47,900 nt of DNA, from NCBI RefSeq assembly GCF_014654205.1, contig NZ_BNAW01000065.1, forward strand, positions 1 through 47,900, read 5' to 3'. The translations under genes were made by a program, and so were the position numbers. Within the stretch, counting starts at the first letter, position 1. Each line of letters begins with the position of its first letter. Below are positions 37,601 through 45,006 of this stretch, in pieces. Origin of the DNA: Amycolatopsis bullii. Its GTDB lineage: Bacteria; Actinomycetota; Actinomycetes; Mycobacteriales; Pseudonocardiaceae. The notes under the pieces are model-generated. The model was not told where the DNA came from. It did no database searches and saw nothing but the letters and a program-made list of their open reading frames with translations.

Positions 37601-37668
37601 GCCAGCGCGGCCGCCGCTCCGCCCGCGCCCAGCAGGCGGAGCGCCTGCCGCCGGTCCAGCTCGCCCAT
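34654..37668 (-). CDS. Large Tat-exported discoidin protein, unassigned catalytic domain
   Basis: The protein has 1,004 residues. The ATG at 37668 has GGAGG 8 bp upstream; a TTG 24 bp earlier is not needed. MGELDRRQALRLLGAGG is a twin-arginine signal. Residues about 35-470 are helical and rich in aromatic residues with NHGSFGPHYQEELWRTSGRNA and KFAWQPHHDDWLF, resembling an (alpha/alpha) toroid as in polysaccharide lyases and some hydrolases. A discoidin module follows (about 595-700), then beta-sandwich regions, and a second discoidin-like part at the C-terminus (DDDPATAWRPGPGGRMVVDFG). I cannot assign a known enzyme family. It lies next to the LacI gene, 93 bp away, on the same strand. Confidence 0.8.
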   Translation of the reverse strand: MGELDRRQALRLLGAGGAAAALASGLLPGLARAAGGGPPDPVAATYLRVLLRHTRWAEQQFDSVDGTYPARDFTFAVVLGNAVLLTRDGYDATVAGVDRETLRTHTLATIRRFAASNRLAGGTEWGRKLFFDTTFQSYFVLAARLLWTDLDDTTRQHVERITAGQAAYTTALGTGDDPDSGSWTPHGLLGGHVGDTKLEEMGVYAQSLAPALAWAPADPRAGGWRAAFGAWSRNEAGLPAADLANPRLVDGRPISENTATNLYDSFLVENHGSFGPHYQEELWRTSGRNAMHFLAAGTPLPEVLTAQPNGELLWRTMLLMTSDAGEPLMPMVADREHLYGRDVIPLAFRAQVLGDRHAARAEADLAARLEPYQAYAPADRITKFSGEPKYEPEARAELAISYLLHEWRAQQGPVVPVTRQEFDAHAAGAADFGPGPGLLAHRSPAAWAATVTKPGFVKFAWQPHHDDWLFVLGGANPMLLPSTNLAVRERHATTYAKIRDGFDGTVGVLRFDTGYAAFATLPTGAAVYASTGVAEGEGVLNVHNLSMPGVPGLDGDRTYTAVEGSVTLKAPTPGVRTDDLTFAPVTARYVRMLGVRPDPQYGYSLWAFEVRDGEGPDLARGGTASASSASPGKEAKYAVDGDATTRWAVSTSDRPRADSWLAVDLGAPRTVDRVRLSWEAAAGRQYRVETSPDGVAWTTAATYPVPALSSTKGRLDIDGRAGITVAGPNPITVTADRVTLSDGPPAPFVAELYPGPAKASGRVTAGAAEATVTDGFLVLLNLSGAAVTGTATLPGDRGTRRLYRGEQTVTRTGTEFSYALAAAEGRIEPPRFTLTGPAGVKAVVRDASRVELTAPAGLLPVLVTVTPDGGRARPVLLPPRRTVPVVFGDVRPYPLADRALGRTTFPAEPLPPGMSSPAAAVDDDPATAWRPGPGGRMVVDFGAVLEVSAVELAWTRGRVPAAAVETSVDGVTYATADTGPARYVAVRTRWKPGDASLVRLSVRT

Positions 37669-37686
37669 GCCCCGGCCTCCGCTCGT

Positions 37687-37700
37687 TGACAACCTTGTCA
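37687..37700. promoter_or_regulatory. Operator-like palindrome upstream of the Tat-exported discoidin gene
   Basis: TGACAA-CC-TTGTCA is a 6+6 bp dyad located 19 bp before the start codon, close to LacI-type sites of the TGACAACGTTGTCA kind. A weak promoter-like pair (TTGCCC and CAAAAT) lies just upstream on the minus strand. Confidence 0.55.
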
Positions 37701-37725
37701 GCGCGGATTTTGGGTGGTCCCCGTT

Positions 37726-37745
37726 CCGGCGGGCAAGCCCGCCGG
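37726..37745 (-). terminator. Hairpin after the DHFR-like gene
   Basis: CCGGCGGGC and GCCCGCCGG form a perfect 9-bp stem around AA, 41 bp beyond the stop of the minus-strand reductase gene. There is no U-tract. Confidence 0.5.
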
Positions 37746-37786
37746 GGGATTCCGTCCGGTTTCGGACAACACCGTCGTATAACGCC

Positions 37787-38371
37787 CTATACCTGGCGAT
37801 CGTAGTGCGCGATCAGCACGCCCTTGGTCGTCGGGACGCAGCCGGTGAGGGCGAATTCCGTGAGCGGGCCGTCGCCGAAGAGCCGGGCTCCGGAGCCGAG
37901 GGTCAGCGGGTGCACCAGGAGGGTGAACCGGTCGACCAGGCCGGCGGCGTGCAGGGCCCGCACCAGCGAAGCGCTGCCGATGACCGACAGGTCCCGGCCG
38001 GGCCGTCCCTTCAGCTCGGCCACGGTTTCCGCGGCGTCGCCCCGCAGCAGGACCGAGTTCTCCCAGGCCTCGGCGTCGTCGAGGGTCGTCGAGACGACGT
38101 ACTTCGTGGCGGCGTTCATGTGCGTGGTGAACGGGTTCCCGTCGTCGCGCCGGCTCCAGGCGGCGGTGAAGTCCTGCCAGGTGCGGCGGCCGAACAGCAG
38201 GTCGCCGGGGCGGCTCATGCCCCGGCCCATCTCCTCGGCCATGACGTCGTCCTGGTAGCGGGTGCCCCACCCGCCGTGGCGGAAGCCGCCGCGGGTGTCC
38301 TCGTCGGGACGGCCGAGGCCCTGCACGACGCCGTCGAGGGTGACGCTCATGGTGACGGTGAGGGAACGCAT
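37787..38371 (-). CDS. RibD C-terminal/dihydrofolate-reductase-like protein
   Basis: The protein has 194 residues. MRSLTVTMSVTLDGVVQGLGRPDED at the start and LLFGRRTWQDF, KYVVSTTLDD, RDLSVIGSASLVRAL and HPLTLGSGARLF are the hallmarks of the DHFR-like RibD_C family that binds NADPH. These stand-alone proteins are often called dihydrofolate reductase family proteins, but their substrates are mostly unknown. It is divergent from the TSUP permease gene, about 90 bp away, and ends with a hairpin. Confidence 0.9.
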   Translation of the reverse strand: MRSLTVTMSVTLDGVVQGLGRPDEDTRGGFRHGGWGTRYQDDVMAEEMGRGMSRPGDLLFGRRTWQDFTAAWSRRDDGNPFTTHMNAATKYVVSTTLDDAEAWENSVLLRGDAAETVAELKGRPGRDLSVIGSASLVRALHAAGLVDRFTLLVHPLTLGSGARLFGDGPLTEFALTGCVPTTKGVLIAHYDRQV

Positions 38372-38464
38372 GGAGGGGTCCTTCCGCAGCGGGTGGCGTG
38401 TCACCGCCCATACGAACGGCGGCGGCCCGGATCGACAGCCGCGGCGGCGTGGTGAGATGACAAC

Positions 38465-39220
38465 GTGATCATCGACCCGTGGGTGCTGCTCCTGCTCGTG
38501 CTGGCCGGGGTCGGGGCCGGCCTGACCGGGGCGACCGCCGGGCTCGCGTCGCTGGTGTCCTACCCGGCGCTGCTCGCCGCCGGGCTGGCGCCGGTGACCG
38601 CCAACGTCACCAACACCGTGGCCATGCTCGGCACCACCGTGGGCGCCGCGGCCGGGGCGCGTCCCGAACTGGCCGGGCAGCGGCGGCGGCTCGTCCCGCT
38701 CTGCGTCATCACCACGGTCGGGGGCGCGTGCGGCGGGTTCGTCCTGCTGCTGACGCCGTCCGACGCGTTCACCGCCATCGTGCCGTGGCTGATCGGCGGG
38801 GCGTCGCTGGTGCTGATGGCCGGGCCGCGGCTGCGCCGGCTGGCCGAAGGCACCGAGCACCACGGCCTCAGCCCGGCGACCGGCGTGATCGCGTTCTTCA
38901 TCGGTGTCTACGGCGGCTACTTCGGCGCCGCCGCGGGGGTGCTCATGCTCGCGCTGCTGGTCACGGTGTGGAGCCAGCCGCTGGCCCGGACGAACGCGGC
39001 GAAGAACCTGATCACCGGCTCGGCGAACCTGCTCGCCGCGATCGTCTTCTCGGTCACCGGCAAGGTCGTCTGGCCGGCCGCGCTCGCCGTCTGCCTCGGC
39101 TCACTCGGCGGCTCGTGGCTGGGCTCGGTGCTCGTGCGCCGGTTGCCGGCGACGCCGCTGCGGATCGGGATCGGGTTGGGCGGTCTGGGCCTGGCGGTCG
39201 TGCTCGCCCTGCGGGCATGA
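38465..39220 (+). CDS. TSUP (TauE/SafE) family permease
   Basis: The protein has 251 residues from a GTG. About seven to eight transmembrane helices are visible, with the duplicated TSUP motifs GAGLTGATAGLASLVSYPALLAAGLAP and GVYGGYFGAAAGVLML. These proteins export sulfite, sulfoacetate or other organic anions. It lies 30 bp upstream of the molybdenum hydroxylase genes on the same strand and may move their substrate or product; that link is inferred from position. Confidence 0.88.
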   Translation: MIIDPWVLLLLVLAGVGAGLTGATAGLASLVSYPALLAAGLAPVTANVTNTVAMLGTTVGAAAGARPELAGQRRRLVPLCVITTVGGACGGFVLLLTPSDAFTAIVPWLIGGASLVLMAGPRLRRLAEGTEHHGLSPATGVIAFFIGVYGGYFGAAAGVLMLALLVTVWSQPLARTNAAKNLITGSANLLAAIVFSVTGKVVWPAALAVCLGSLGGSWLGSVLVRRLPATPLRIGIGLGGLGLAVVLALRA

Positions 39221-39249
39221 TCGGCGGGTATCGGCGAGCAGGAGACCAG

Positions 39250-41514
39250 ATGAGCATTGTCGGGACCAGGGTGGTCCGCCGGGAGGACCGGAATCTGATC
39301 ACCGCGGGCGGCACGTACGTGGACGATCTGCGGGCGGAAGCGCTTTCCGGGGCCGCGCACGCGGTCTTCGTCCGAAGTCCGATCGCGCACGCGCGGATCG
39401 GCGGCATCGACGTGAGCGCGGCGAAGGAGGCGCCGGGCGTGCTCGGCGTGTTCACCGCCGCGGACCTCGGGCTCGCCCCGCACCCGGCGGGGCCGCTGCC
39501 GGAGCCGTGGCTGGCCGGGGACGTGGTGCGCTACGTCGGCGAACCGGTCGCGCTCGTCGTCACCGAAGAGCGCTACCAGCTGGCCGACGCGGCCGAGCTG
39601 GTCGACGTCGACTACGAGCCGCTCCAAGCCGTCGCGACCATCGACGCGGCCCTGGCGGGCGAGACGCTGCTGTTCCCGGCGCACGGCAGCAACATCGTGC
39701 AGGTCCACGGCGCCGCGGAGTTCGACGACGCGATCTTCGAAGACTGCGAAGTCGTCGTCACCCAGACCATCCTCAACCAGCGCGTCGCGCCCGCGCCGCT
39801 GGAAGTGCGGGGCGCGGCCTGCGTGTGGGGCGAGGACGGCAGGCTGACGGCCTGGCTGTCCACGCAGAACGCCCAGATGGCCCGCGGCCAGCTCGCGGCG
39901 AGCCTCGGCGTCGGCGAAGAGGCGGTGCGGGTGATCGCGCCGGACGTCGGCGGCGGGTTCGGCGCGAAGATCGGCGCGGACCCCGAGGCGACCGTGCTCG
40001 GCTGGGCCGCCAAGCAGCTCGGCCGGGGTGTGCGCTGGGTCGAGTCGCGCAGCGAGAACCTCACCGCGATGACGCACGGCCGGGCCCAGCAGAACACCGT
40101 GACCATCGGCGGGAAACGCGACGGCACGGTGCTGGCGTACCGCCTCGACGTCGTCCAGGACGCCGGCGCGTACCCGCGGTTGCTGATGCTGCCGACGCTG
40201 ACCGAGCTGATGGCCGTCGGCGTCTACCGGTTCCCGCGCGTGGAGACCCGCAGCCGGGCGGTCGTCACGACCACGACGCCGATCGGGGCCTACCGCGGCG
40301 CCGGCCGCCCGGAGGCGACGGCCGCGGTCGAACGGGCGATGGACCGCTTCGCCGCCGAGATCGGCCTGGACCCGGCCGAGGTCCGCCGGGTCAACTTCAT
40401 CCGGCCGGAGGAGTTCCCGTACCAGTCGCCTACCGGGGCGTCCTACGACACCGGGGAGTACGCGGCGGCGCTGGACAAGGTCCTCGAAGCGGCCGGGTAC
40501 GCGGAACTGCGGGCCGAGCAGCGGCGCCGGCGCGAGGCGGGCGACCCGGTCGAGCTGGGCCTGGGCATCGCCGCCTACGTCGAGATCACCGGCGGCGACG
40601 GCGCCGGCGAGAGCGGCCGGGTCGACATCGAACCGGACGGCTCGGTCGTCGCGTGGACCGGCAGTTCGCCGCACGGGCAAGGGCTCGGCACGTCACTGGC
40701 GATGCTGCTGTCGGACCAGCTCGGCGTCCCCCTCGACAAGATCACCGTCCGGCACGGCGACACCGACGAGGTGCCGAAGGCGGTCGGCACGTTCGGCTCC
40801 CGCTCGCTGCAGCTGGGCGGCTCGGCGATCCGGCAGGCCGCCGACGAGGTGCTCGCCCAGGCCCGCGAGCTGGCGGCCGACCTCCTGGAAGCGGCGCCGG
40901 ACGACCTCGAACTGGACACCGAGCGCGGCGTCTGGCAGGTCCGCGGCGCGCCGTCGAGCACCGTGCTCAGCTGGGCGCAGGTCGTCGAGACCGCGGGTGA
41001 GGGCAAGCTCTCGGCCGACGTCTGGTTCGGCGGCGGCACGCCGACGTTCCCGTTCGGCGCGCACCTCGCCGTCGTCGAGGTCGACACCGAGACCGGCAAG
41101 GTCCGGCTGCGCCGGATCGTCGCCGTCGACGACGCCGGCCCGATCGTCAACCCGCTGACCTTCCGCGGCCAGCGCCACGGCGGCCTCGGCCAGGGCGCGG
41201 CGCAGGCGCTCATGGAGGTCGTCACCTACGACGACGACGCCAACCCGACGACCGCGACGCTGGCGGACTACTCGTTCGTCACCGCCGCCGAGCTGCCGGA
41301 CTTCGAGCTGGTCGACATGGCCACCCCGACCGACCGGAACCTGCTCGGCGTCAAGGGGATCGGCGAAGCGGCGACGATCGGTTCGACACCGGCCGTGCAC
41401 AACGCGGTGGTGGACGCGCTTGCGGCCCGCGGCGTCCGGCACCTGGACATGCCCACGACCCCGATCCGGGTCTGGGCGGCATTGGAAGAAGCTCGGAAGG
41501 GAAGCGCGCAGTGA
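39250..41514 (+). CDS. Molybdenum hydroxylase large subunit (xanthine dehydrogenase/CoxL-like)
   Basis: The protein has 754 residues; AGGAGA lies before the ATG. It belongs to the xanthine oxidase family: VVRREDRNLITAGGTYVDDL at the start, PDVGGGFGAK and GAYRGAGRPEA around the cofactor, and the catalytic Glu706 in GVKGIGEAATIG. The loop at 347-353 reads AYRGAGR, not the AYxCSFR of true CO dehydrogenase, so this is a hydroxylase of a purine, aldehyde or N-heterocycle. The stop overlaps the 2Fe-2S subunit start by 4 bp. The subunit order L-S-M is unlike the usual M-S-L of cox genes. Confidence 0.9.
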   Translation: MSIVGTRVVRREDRNLITAGGTYVDDLRAEALSGAAHAVFVRSPIAHARIGGIDVSAAKEAPGVLGVFTAADLGLAPHPAGPLPEPWLAGDVVRYVGEPVALVVTEERYQLADAAELVDVDYEPLQAVATIDAALAGETLLFPAHGSNIVQVHGAAEFDDAIFEDCEVVVTQTILNQRVAPAPLEVRGAACVWGEDGRLTAWLSTQNAQMARGQLAASLGVGEEAVRVIAPDVGGGFGAKIGADPEATVLGWAAKQLGRGVRWVESRSENLTAMTHGRAQQNTVTIGGKRDGTVLAYRLDVVQDAGAYPRLLMLPTLTELMAVGVYRFPRVETRSRAVVTTTTPIGAYRGAGRPEATAAVERAMDRFAAEIGLDPAEVRRVNFIRPEEFPYQSPTGASYDTGEYAAALDKVLEAAGYAELRAEQRRRREAGDPVELGLGIAAYVEITGGDGAGESGRVDIEPDGSVVAWTGSSPHGQGLGTSLAMLLSDQLGVPLDKITVRHGDTDEVPKAVGTFGSRSLQLGGSAIRQAADEVLAQARELAADLLEAAPDDLELDTERGVWQVRGAPSSTVLSWAQVVETAGEGKLSADVWFGGGTPTFPFGAHLAVVEVDTETGKVRLRRIVAVDDAGPIVNPLTFRGQRHGGLGQGAAQALMEVVTYDDDANPTTATLADYSFVTAAELPDFELVDMATPTDRNLLGVKGIGEAATIGSTPAVHNAVVDALAARGVRHLDMPTTPIRVWAALEEARKGSAQ

Positions 41515-41981
41515 AGGTCTCGATCGAGGTCAACGGGCGGTCGCTGACCGAGGAGGTGGCGGACCGGACGCTGCTGGTGCACTTCCTGCGCGACACGGCC
41601 GGCCTCACCGCCACGAACGTCGGCTGCGACACGACGTCGTGCGGCGCCTGCACGGTGCTGCTCGACGGCGAGTCGGTCAAGTCGTGCACGGTGCTGGCCG
41701 CGCAGGCCGACGGGCACGCCGTCACCACCGTCGAGGGACTGTCCTCTCCGGACGGTTCGCTGCACCCGGTGCAGCGGGCGTTCCAGGAGCAGCACGGCCT
41801 GCAGTGCGGGTTCTGCACGCCGGGGATGATCATGGCGTCGGTGTCGCTGCTGGCCGACAACCCGAAGCCGACGCGCGACGAGGTCCGCGCCGGGCTCGAG
41901 GGCAACCTCTGCCGCTGCACGGGGTACCACAACATCGTCAGCGCCGTGATCGACGCGTCGGGGCAGGAGGTGGACCGGTGA
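41511..41981 (+). CDS. Molybdenum hydroxylase 2Fe-2S subunit
   Basis: The protein has 156 residues and carries two iron-sulfur clusters. Cys39, Cys44, Cys47 and Cys59 form the plant-ferredoxin-type cluster. Cys99, Cys102, Cys134 and Cys136 (QCGFCTPGM and NLCRCTGYHN) form the helical cluster near the molybdenum site. It passes electrons from the large subunit to FAD in the third subunit. The GTG start is inside the previous stop, and its own stop overlaps the next start (GTGA). Confidence 0.95.
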   Translation: MKVSIEVNGRSLTEEVADRTLLVHFLRDTAGLTATNVGCDTTSCGACTVLLDGESVKSCTVLAAQADGHAVTTVEGLSSPDGSLHPVQRAFQEQHGLQCGFCTPGMIMASVSLLADNPKPTRDEVRAGLEGNLCRCTGYHNIVSAVIDASGQEVDR

Positions 41982-42790
41982 TCCCGGCTTCGTTCCAGTA
42001 CCTGCGGGCGTCCACTGTGGACGAGGCGCTCTCGCTGCTCGCATCGCACGGCGACGACGCGAAGGTGCTGGCGGGCGGGCATTCCCTGCTGCCGCTGATG
42101 AAGCTCCGCCTGGCCGCACCGGAGTACCTGGTGGACATCGCCGCGCTCGACGAGCTGCGGTACGTCCGCCTGGAGGGCGGCGAGGTCGTCATCGGCGCGT
42201 TGTCCCGCTACAGCTCGCTGGCGCGCGACCCGGTGCTGCTGGAGCACGCCCCGCTGCTGGCGCACGTGTCCGCCGAAGTGGGCGACCGCCAGGTCCGCCA
42301 CCGCGGCACGATCGGCGGTTCCCTGGTGCACGCGGATGCGGCGGCGGACCTCCCGGCGGCGGTCCTGGCCTCGGACGCGGTCCTGGTGGCCCGCGGCCCG
42401 GAGGGCGAGCGCCGCATCCCGGCGGCGGAGTTCTTCCTCGGCCCGTTCACGACCCCGCTGGAGCCGGCGGAGCTGCTGACGGAGATCCGCCTCCCGGCCC
42501 AGACGGGGACGGGCTGGGGCTTCGAGAAGTTCACCCGCCGCGCGATCGACTGGGCGATGGTCGGCGTGACGGTCACGGGTGGCCGCGTCGGCCTGGTCAA
42601 CATGGGCGGGGTACCGCTGCGGGCCACGGCCACGGAGGAGGCCCTGGCGGCGGGAGCGTCGATCGAGGACGCGGCGGCGTTGGCGGCCGAAGGGACGAAC
42701 CCCCCGGACGAGCCCCACGCGACGGCGGAGTACCGGCGCCACCTCGCGCGGGTTTTGACGCGGCGGGCGCTGGCGCAGGCCGCTCGTTGA
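41978..42790 (+). CDS. Molybdenum hydroxylase FAD-binding subunit
   Basis: The protein has 270 residues from GTG 41978. The motifs AGGHSLLPLMKLRLAAPEYLVDI and TIGGSLVHADAAADLPAAV are the two FAD-binding signatures of CoxM/XdhB-type subunits. The C-terminal domain has KFTRRAIDWAMVGV. It closes the three-gene enzyme operon. A 19-bp hairpin begins within its stop codon. No maturation gene such as coxD, coxF or xdhC is present within view. Confidence 0.93.
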   Translation: MIPASFQYLRASTVDEALSLLASHGDDAKVLAGGHSLLPLMKLRLAAPEYLVDIAALDELRYVRLEGGEVVIGALSRYSSLARDPVLLEHAPLLAHVSAEVGDRQVRHRGTIGGSLVHADAAADLPAAVLASDAVLVARGPEGERRIPAAEFFLGPFTTPLEPAELLTEIRLPAQTGTGWGFEKFTRRAIDWAMVGVTVTGGRVGLVNMGGVPLRATATEEALAAGASIEDAAALAAEGTNPPDEPHATAEYRRHLARVLTRRALAQAAR

Positions 42791-42833
42791 TCACCCGGGG
42801 GCGGCACTGCGCCGGTGCCGCCCCCGGGTGATC
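42789..42833 (+). terminator. 19-bp perfect hairpin terminating the molybdenum hydroxylase operon
   Basis: The arms GATCACCCGGGGGCGGCAC (42789-42807) and its exact complement (42815-42833) enclose a 7-nt loop. The first bases are part of the TGA stop codon. No T-run follows, typical for high-GC actinobacterial terminators. Confidence 0.85.
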
Positions 42834-42867
42834 GCGATGGCCGATTCCCGCCAGCGGGGGGTCCCGT

Positions 42868-43557
42868 GTGGACGGCAGGATCGAAGGCGTGGAAACTGTT
42901 GCGCACACGGCCATCGAGCCGGGAATCCTGTATTTCGGTACACCGGTGGTGTTGATCTCCAGCACGAACGAGGACGGCTCGGCCAACCTCGCGCCGATGT
43001 CATCGGCGTTCTGGCTCGGGTGGCGGGCGGTGCTCGGCCTCGGCGTCCGGTCCCGGACGGCGCAGAACCTGCTGCGCACCCGGGAAGGCGTCCTGAACCT
43101 GCCATCGTCGTCGATGGCCGCCGTCGTCGACCGGCTGGCGCTGACGACCGGGTCCGATCCGGTGCCCGACGGGAAGCGGGAGCGTGGGTACTTCCACGTG
43201 GCGGACAAGTTCGGGCGCGCCGGATTGACCCCGGTGGCGTCTTCGACGGTCGGACCGCCGCGGGTCGCGGAGTGCCCGGTGGCGATGGAGGTCGTCGTCG
43301 AGGCGGTGCACCCGGTCGGGGACGACGGCGGAGTGGTTTCGTTCGAGGTCCGGGTGCAGCGCGTGTTCGTCCACGATTCGATCCGGCTGGCGGGCAGCGA
43401 GGACCGCATCGATCCGGACGCCTGGCGGCCGTTGATCATGAGTTTCCAGAAGTTTTACGGGCTGGGGGAGCAGGTGCATCCGTCTACTCTGGCCCGGATT
43501 CCTGAGCGGTTGTACCGTGGTCCGGATATCGAACGGGCTCGGCGGGTTGCTTCCTGA
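42868..43557 (+). CDS. Flavin-reductase-like FMN-binding protein
   Basis: The protein has 229 residues from GTG 42868 (GGGGGG upstream); GTG 42889 is an alternative start. The split-barrel flavoprotein pattern is seen in FGTPVVLISSTNEDGSANLAPMSSAFWLGWRAVLGLG and SRTAQNLLRTREGVLNLPSS, like flavin reductases and related FMN-binding oxidoreductases. The middle (KRERGYFHVADKFGRAGLTPVASSTVGPPRVAECP) is typical of this subgroup. The electron partner is unknown. It stands alone between a terminator and an HNH gene. Confidence 0.85.
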   Translation: MDGRIEGVETVAHTAIEPGILYFGTPVVLISSTNEDGSANLAPMSSAFWLGWRAVLGLGVRSRTAQNLLRTREGVLNLPSSSMAAVVDRLALTTGSDPVPDGKRERGYFHVADKFGRAGLTPVASSTVGPPRVAECPVAMEVVVEAVHPVGDDGGVVSFEVRVQRVFVHDSIRLAGSEDRIDPDAWRPLIMSFQKFYGLGEQVHPSTLARIPERLYRGPDIERARRVAS

Positions 43558-43595
43558 AAGTGTTCTGAGTCGCTTGTGGACACACCTGATCGAGT

Positions 43596-43624
43596 GATGA
43601 CGTGTGTTCGAATCTCGGTAATCT
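43596..43624 (+). promoter_or_regulatory. Leaderless-type promoter of the HNH gene
   Basis: TAATCT (43619-43624) is 6 bp before the ATG, with GATGAC 17 bp further up as a weak -35. The spacing fits a leaderless mRNA. Confidence 0.5.
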
Positions 43625-43630
43625 TGGGTT

Positions 43631-44863
43631 ATGTCCGACAACGCGGCTGTTTGTTCCTCCGAGGCGGTGGCTTTTGCCGACCGTATCGGGGAGTTCGTCG
43701 CGTGCATGCGGTCTGCTGAAGCGGGGCTTGGGGCGTTGCTGGTGGAGATCGAGCAGCGCGGGGTGATGGAGGTGTTCGGGTATCGCTCTGTTGCGCGGCT
43801 GCTGGAACAGCTTGCCGATATTCCCAAGGCTGCTGCTGAACGGTTGGTGAAACGAGCCCGTTTGCTCAACCCGGGCCGTAACCTCGACGGCAGCCCCATC
43901 CCTGCTTTGGCGCCCGCCACCGGTGCTGCTGCCCTGACTGGGCAGTTGAGCAATTCGATGATCGACGTGATCACCGGTGTGCTGGCCGAGGTTCCTGTGG
44001 AACACCGGGAAAGCGCCGAGACCCACCTTGTCTCTTTTGCTGCCGAGGCCGGGCACAAGCAGGTCGCCGCGCTCGGCGCCCGCATCCTCGCCCACCTGAA
44101 CCCCGACGGTTCTGAACCCGCCGACACCGAACCAGCGGCGCCGACCCGGGAACTGTTCCTGCGGCGCAAGCGATCCGGGTTCTGGGAGTTGAGCGGCCGG
44201 TTCGATGACGAGACCGGCACCCGCGCCAGTGCGTTGTTGGATGCTCTGGCCGAGCGCCGGACCGGTGATGAGGGTCCCGACCTGCGGACCCTGCCCCAGC
44301 GGTACGGGGATGCTTTCTCCGACGCGGTCGACCTGGCGTTGAACTCTCCGGATTTGCCAATGCAGGCTGGGGAACGAGCCCACGTGATGGTCGCGGTCTC
44401 CCTTGAGGATCTGAAGTCCGGAGTTGGGACGGCCACCCTCGGCGACACCGGCACGATCTCGGCTGCCGAGGCGCGGGTGCATGCCTGCGACGCCATGGTC
44501 ATCCCCGCGGTCCTCGGGGCGAAGAGCGAACCGCTCAATCTCGGCCGCCTGCGCCGCCTGATTTCCGCGGGGTTGCGGCGGGCGTTGTTCCTGCGGGACC
44601 GGGGTTGCGCGTTCCCGGGCTGCCATCGGCCACCCCGCCACTGCCAAGGCCACCACATCCACCACTGGGCAGATGGCGGCCCGACCGACCTGAGCAACCT
44701 GGTGTTGATGTGCGCCCACCATCACCGGTTGCTGCACCGATCAGGGTGGGAAGTCCGCATTGCGGCCGATGGTTTGCCGGAGTTCCTTCCGCCGGTGTTC
44801 ATCGACCGCCGCCGAAAACCTCGGCGCAACAACCTGCACGAACCGCTGCCCTTCGCAGCATGA
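43631..44863 (+). CDS. DUF222/13E12-family HNH endonuclease
   Basis: The protein has 410 residues. The DUF222 domain occupies most of it (GYRSVARLLEQLADIPKAAAERLVKRARLL), and the C-terminal HNH domain reads CAFPGCHRPPRHCQGHHIHHWADGGPTDLSNLVLMCAHHHRLLH (about 327-370), with the two Cys, the HH and the closing HHH. Such proteins (13E12 repeats of mycobacteria) are multicopy and behave like mobile or selfish elements; their role is unclear. The codon use has noticeably more T and A in third positions than neighbouring genes, which suggests transfer. A hairpin follows the stop. Confidence 0.9.
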   Translation: MSDNAAVCSSEAVAFADRIGEFVACMRSAEAGLGALLVEIEQRGVMEVFGYRSVARLLEQLADIPKAAAERLVKRARLLNPGRNLDGSPIPALAPATGAAALTGQLSNSMIDVITGVLAEVPVEHRESAETHLVSFAAEAGHKQVAALGARILAHLNPDGSEPADTEPAAPTRELFLRRKRSGFWELSGRFDDETGTRASALLDALAERRTGDEGPDLRTLPQRYGDAFSDAVDLALNSPDLPMQAGERAHVMVAVSLEDLKSGVGTATLGDTGTISAAEARVHACDAMVIPAVLGAKSEPLNLGRLRRLISAGLRRALFLRDRGCAFPGCHRPPRHCQGHHIHHWADGGPTDLSNLVLMCAHHHRLLHRSGWEVRIAADGLPEFLPPVFIDRRRKPRRNNLHEPLPFAA

Positions 44864-44872
44864 ACATGGGAA

Positions 44873-44900
44873 AGGCCCGCAGCCACACGGCTACGGGCCT
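44873..44900 (+). terminator. Hairpin after the HNH gene
   Basis: AGGCCCGCAGCC and GGCTACGGGCCT pair over 12 bp with one mismatch around ACAC, 10 bp after the stop codon. Confidence 0.7.
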
Positions 44901-45006
44901 ACACCCACACCCACCAAACGTCGAACCGGCGGCTTGCAGTGCACAGCGGAAGTGGATGGCTCTGGCCGAACGGAAACTCGCCGCCCGCTGTCTACCACGA
45001 CGGCGG

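Noticed and set aside
37668..37692. TTG 37692 as start of the discoidin protein
   Set aside because: The GGAGG site lies inside that extension and is placed 8 bp before ATG 37668.
39250..42790. Aerobic CO dehydrogenase operon
   Set aside because: The large subunit has AYRGAGR rather than the Cys-containing AYxCSFR loop, and the gene order differs from coxMSL.
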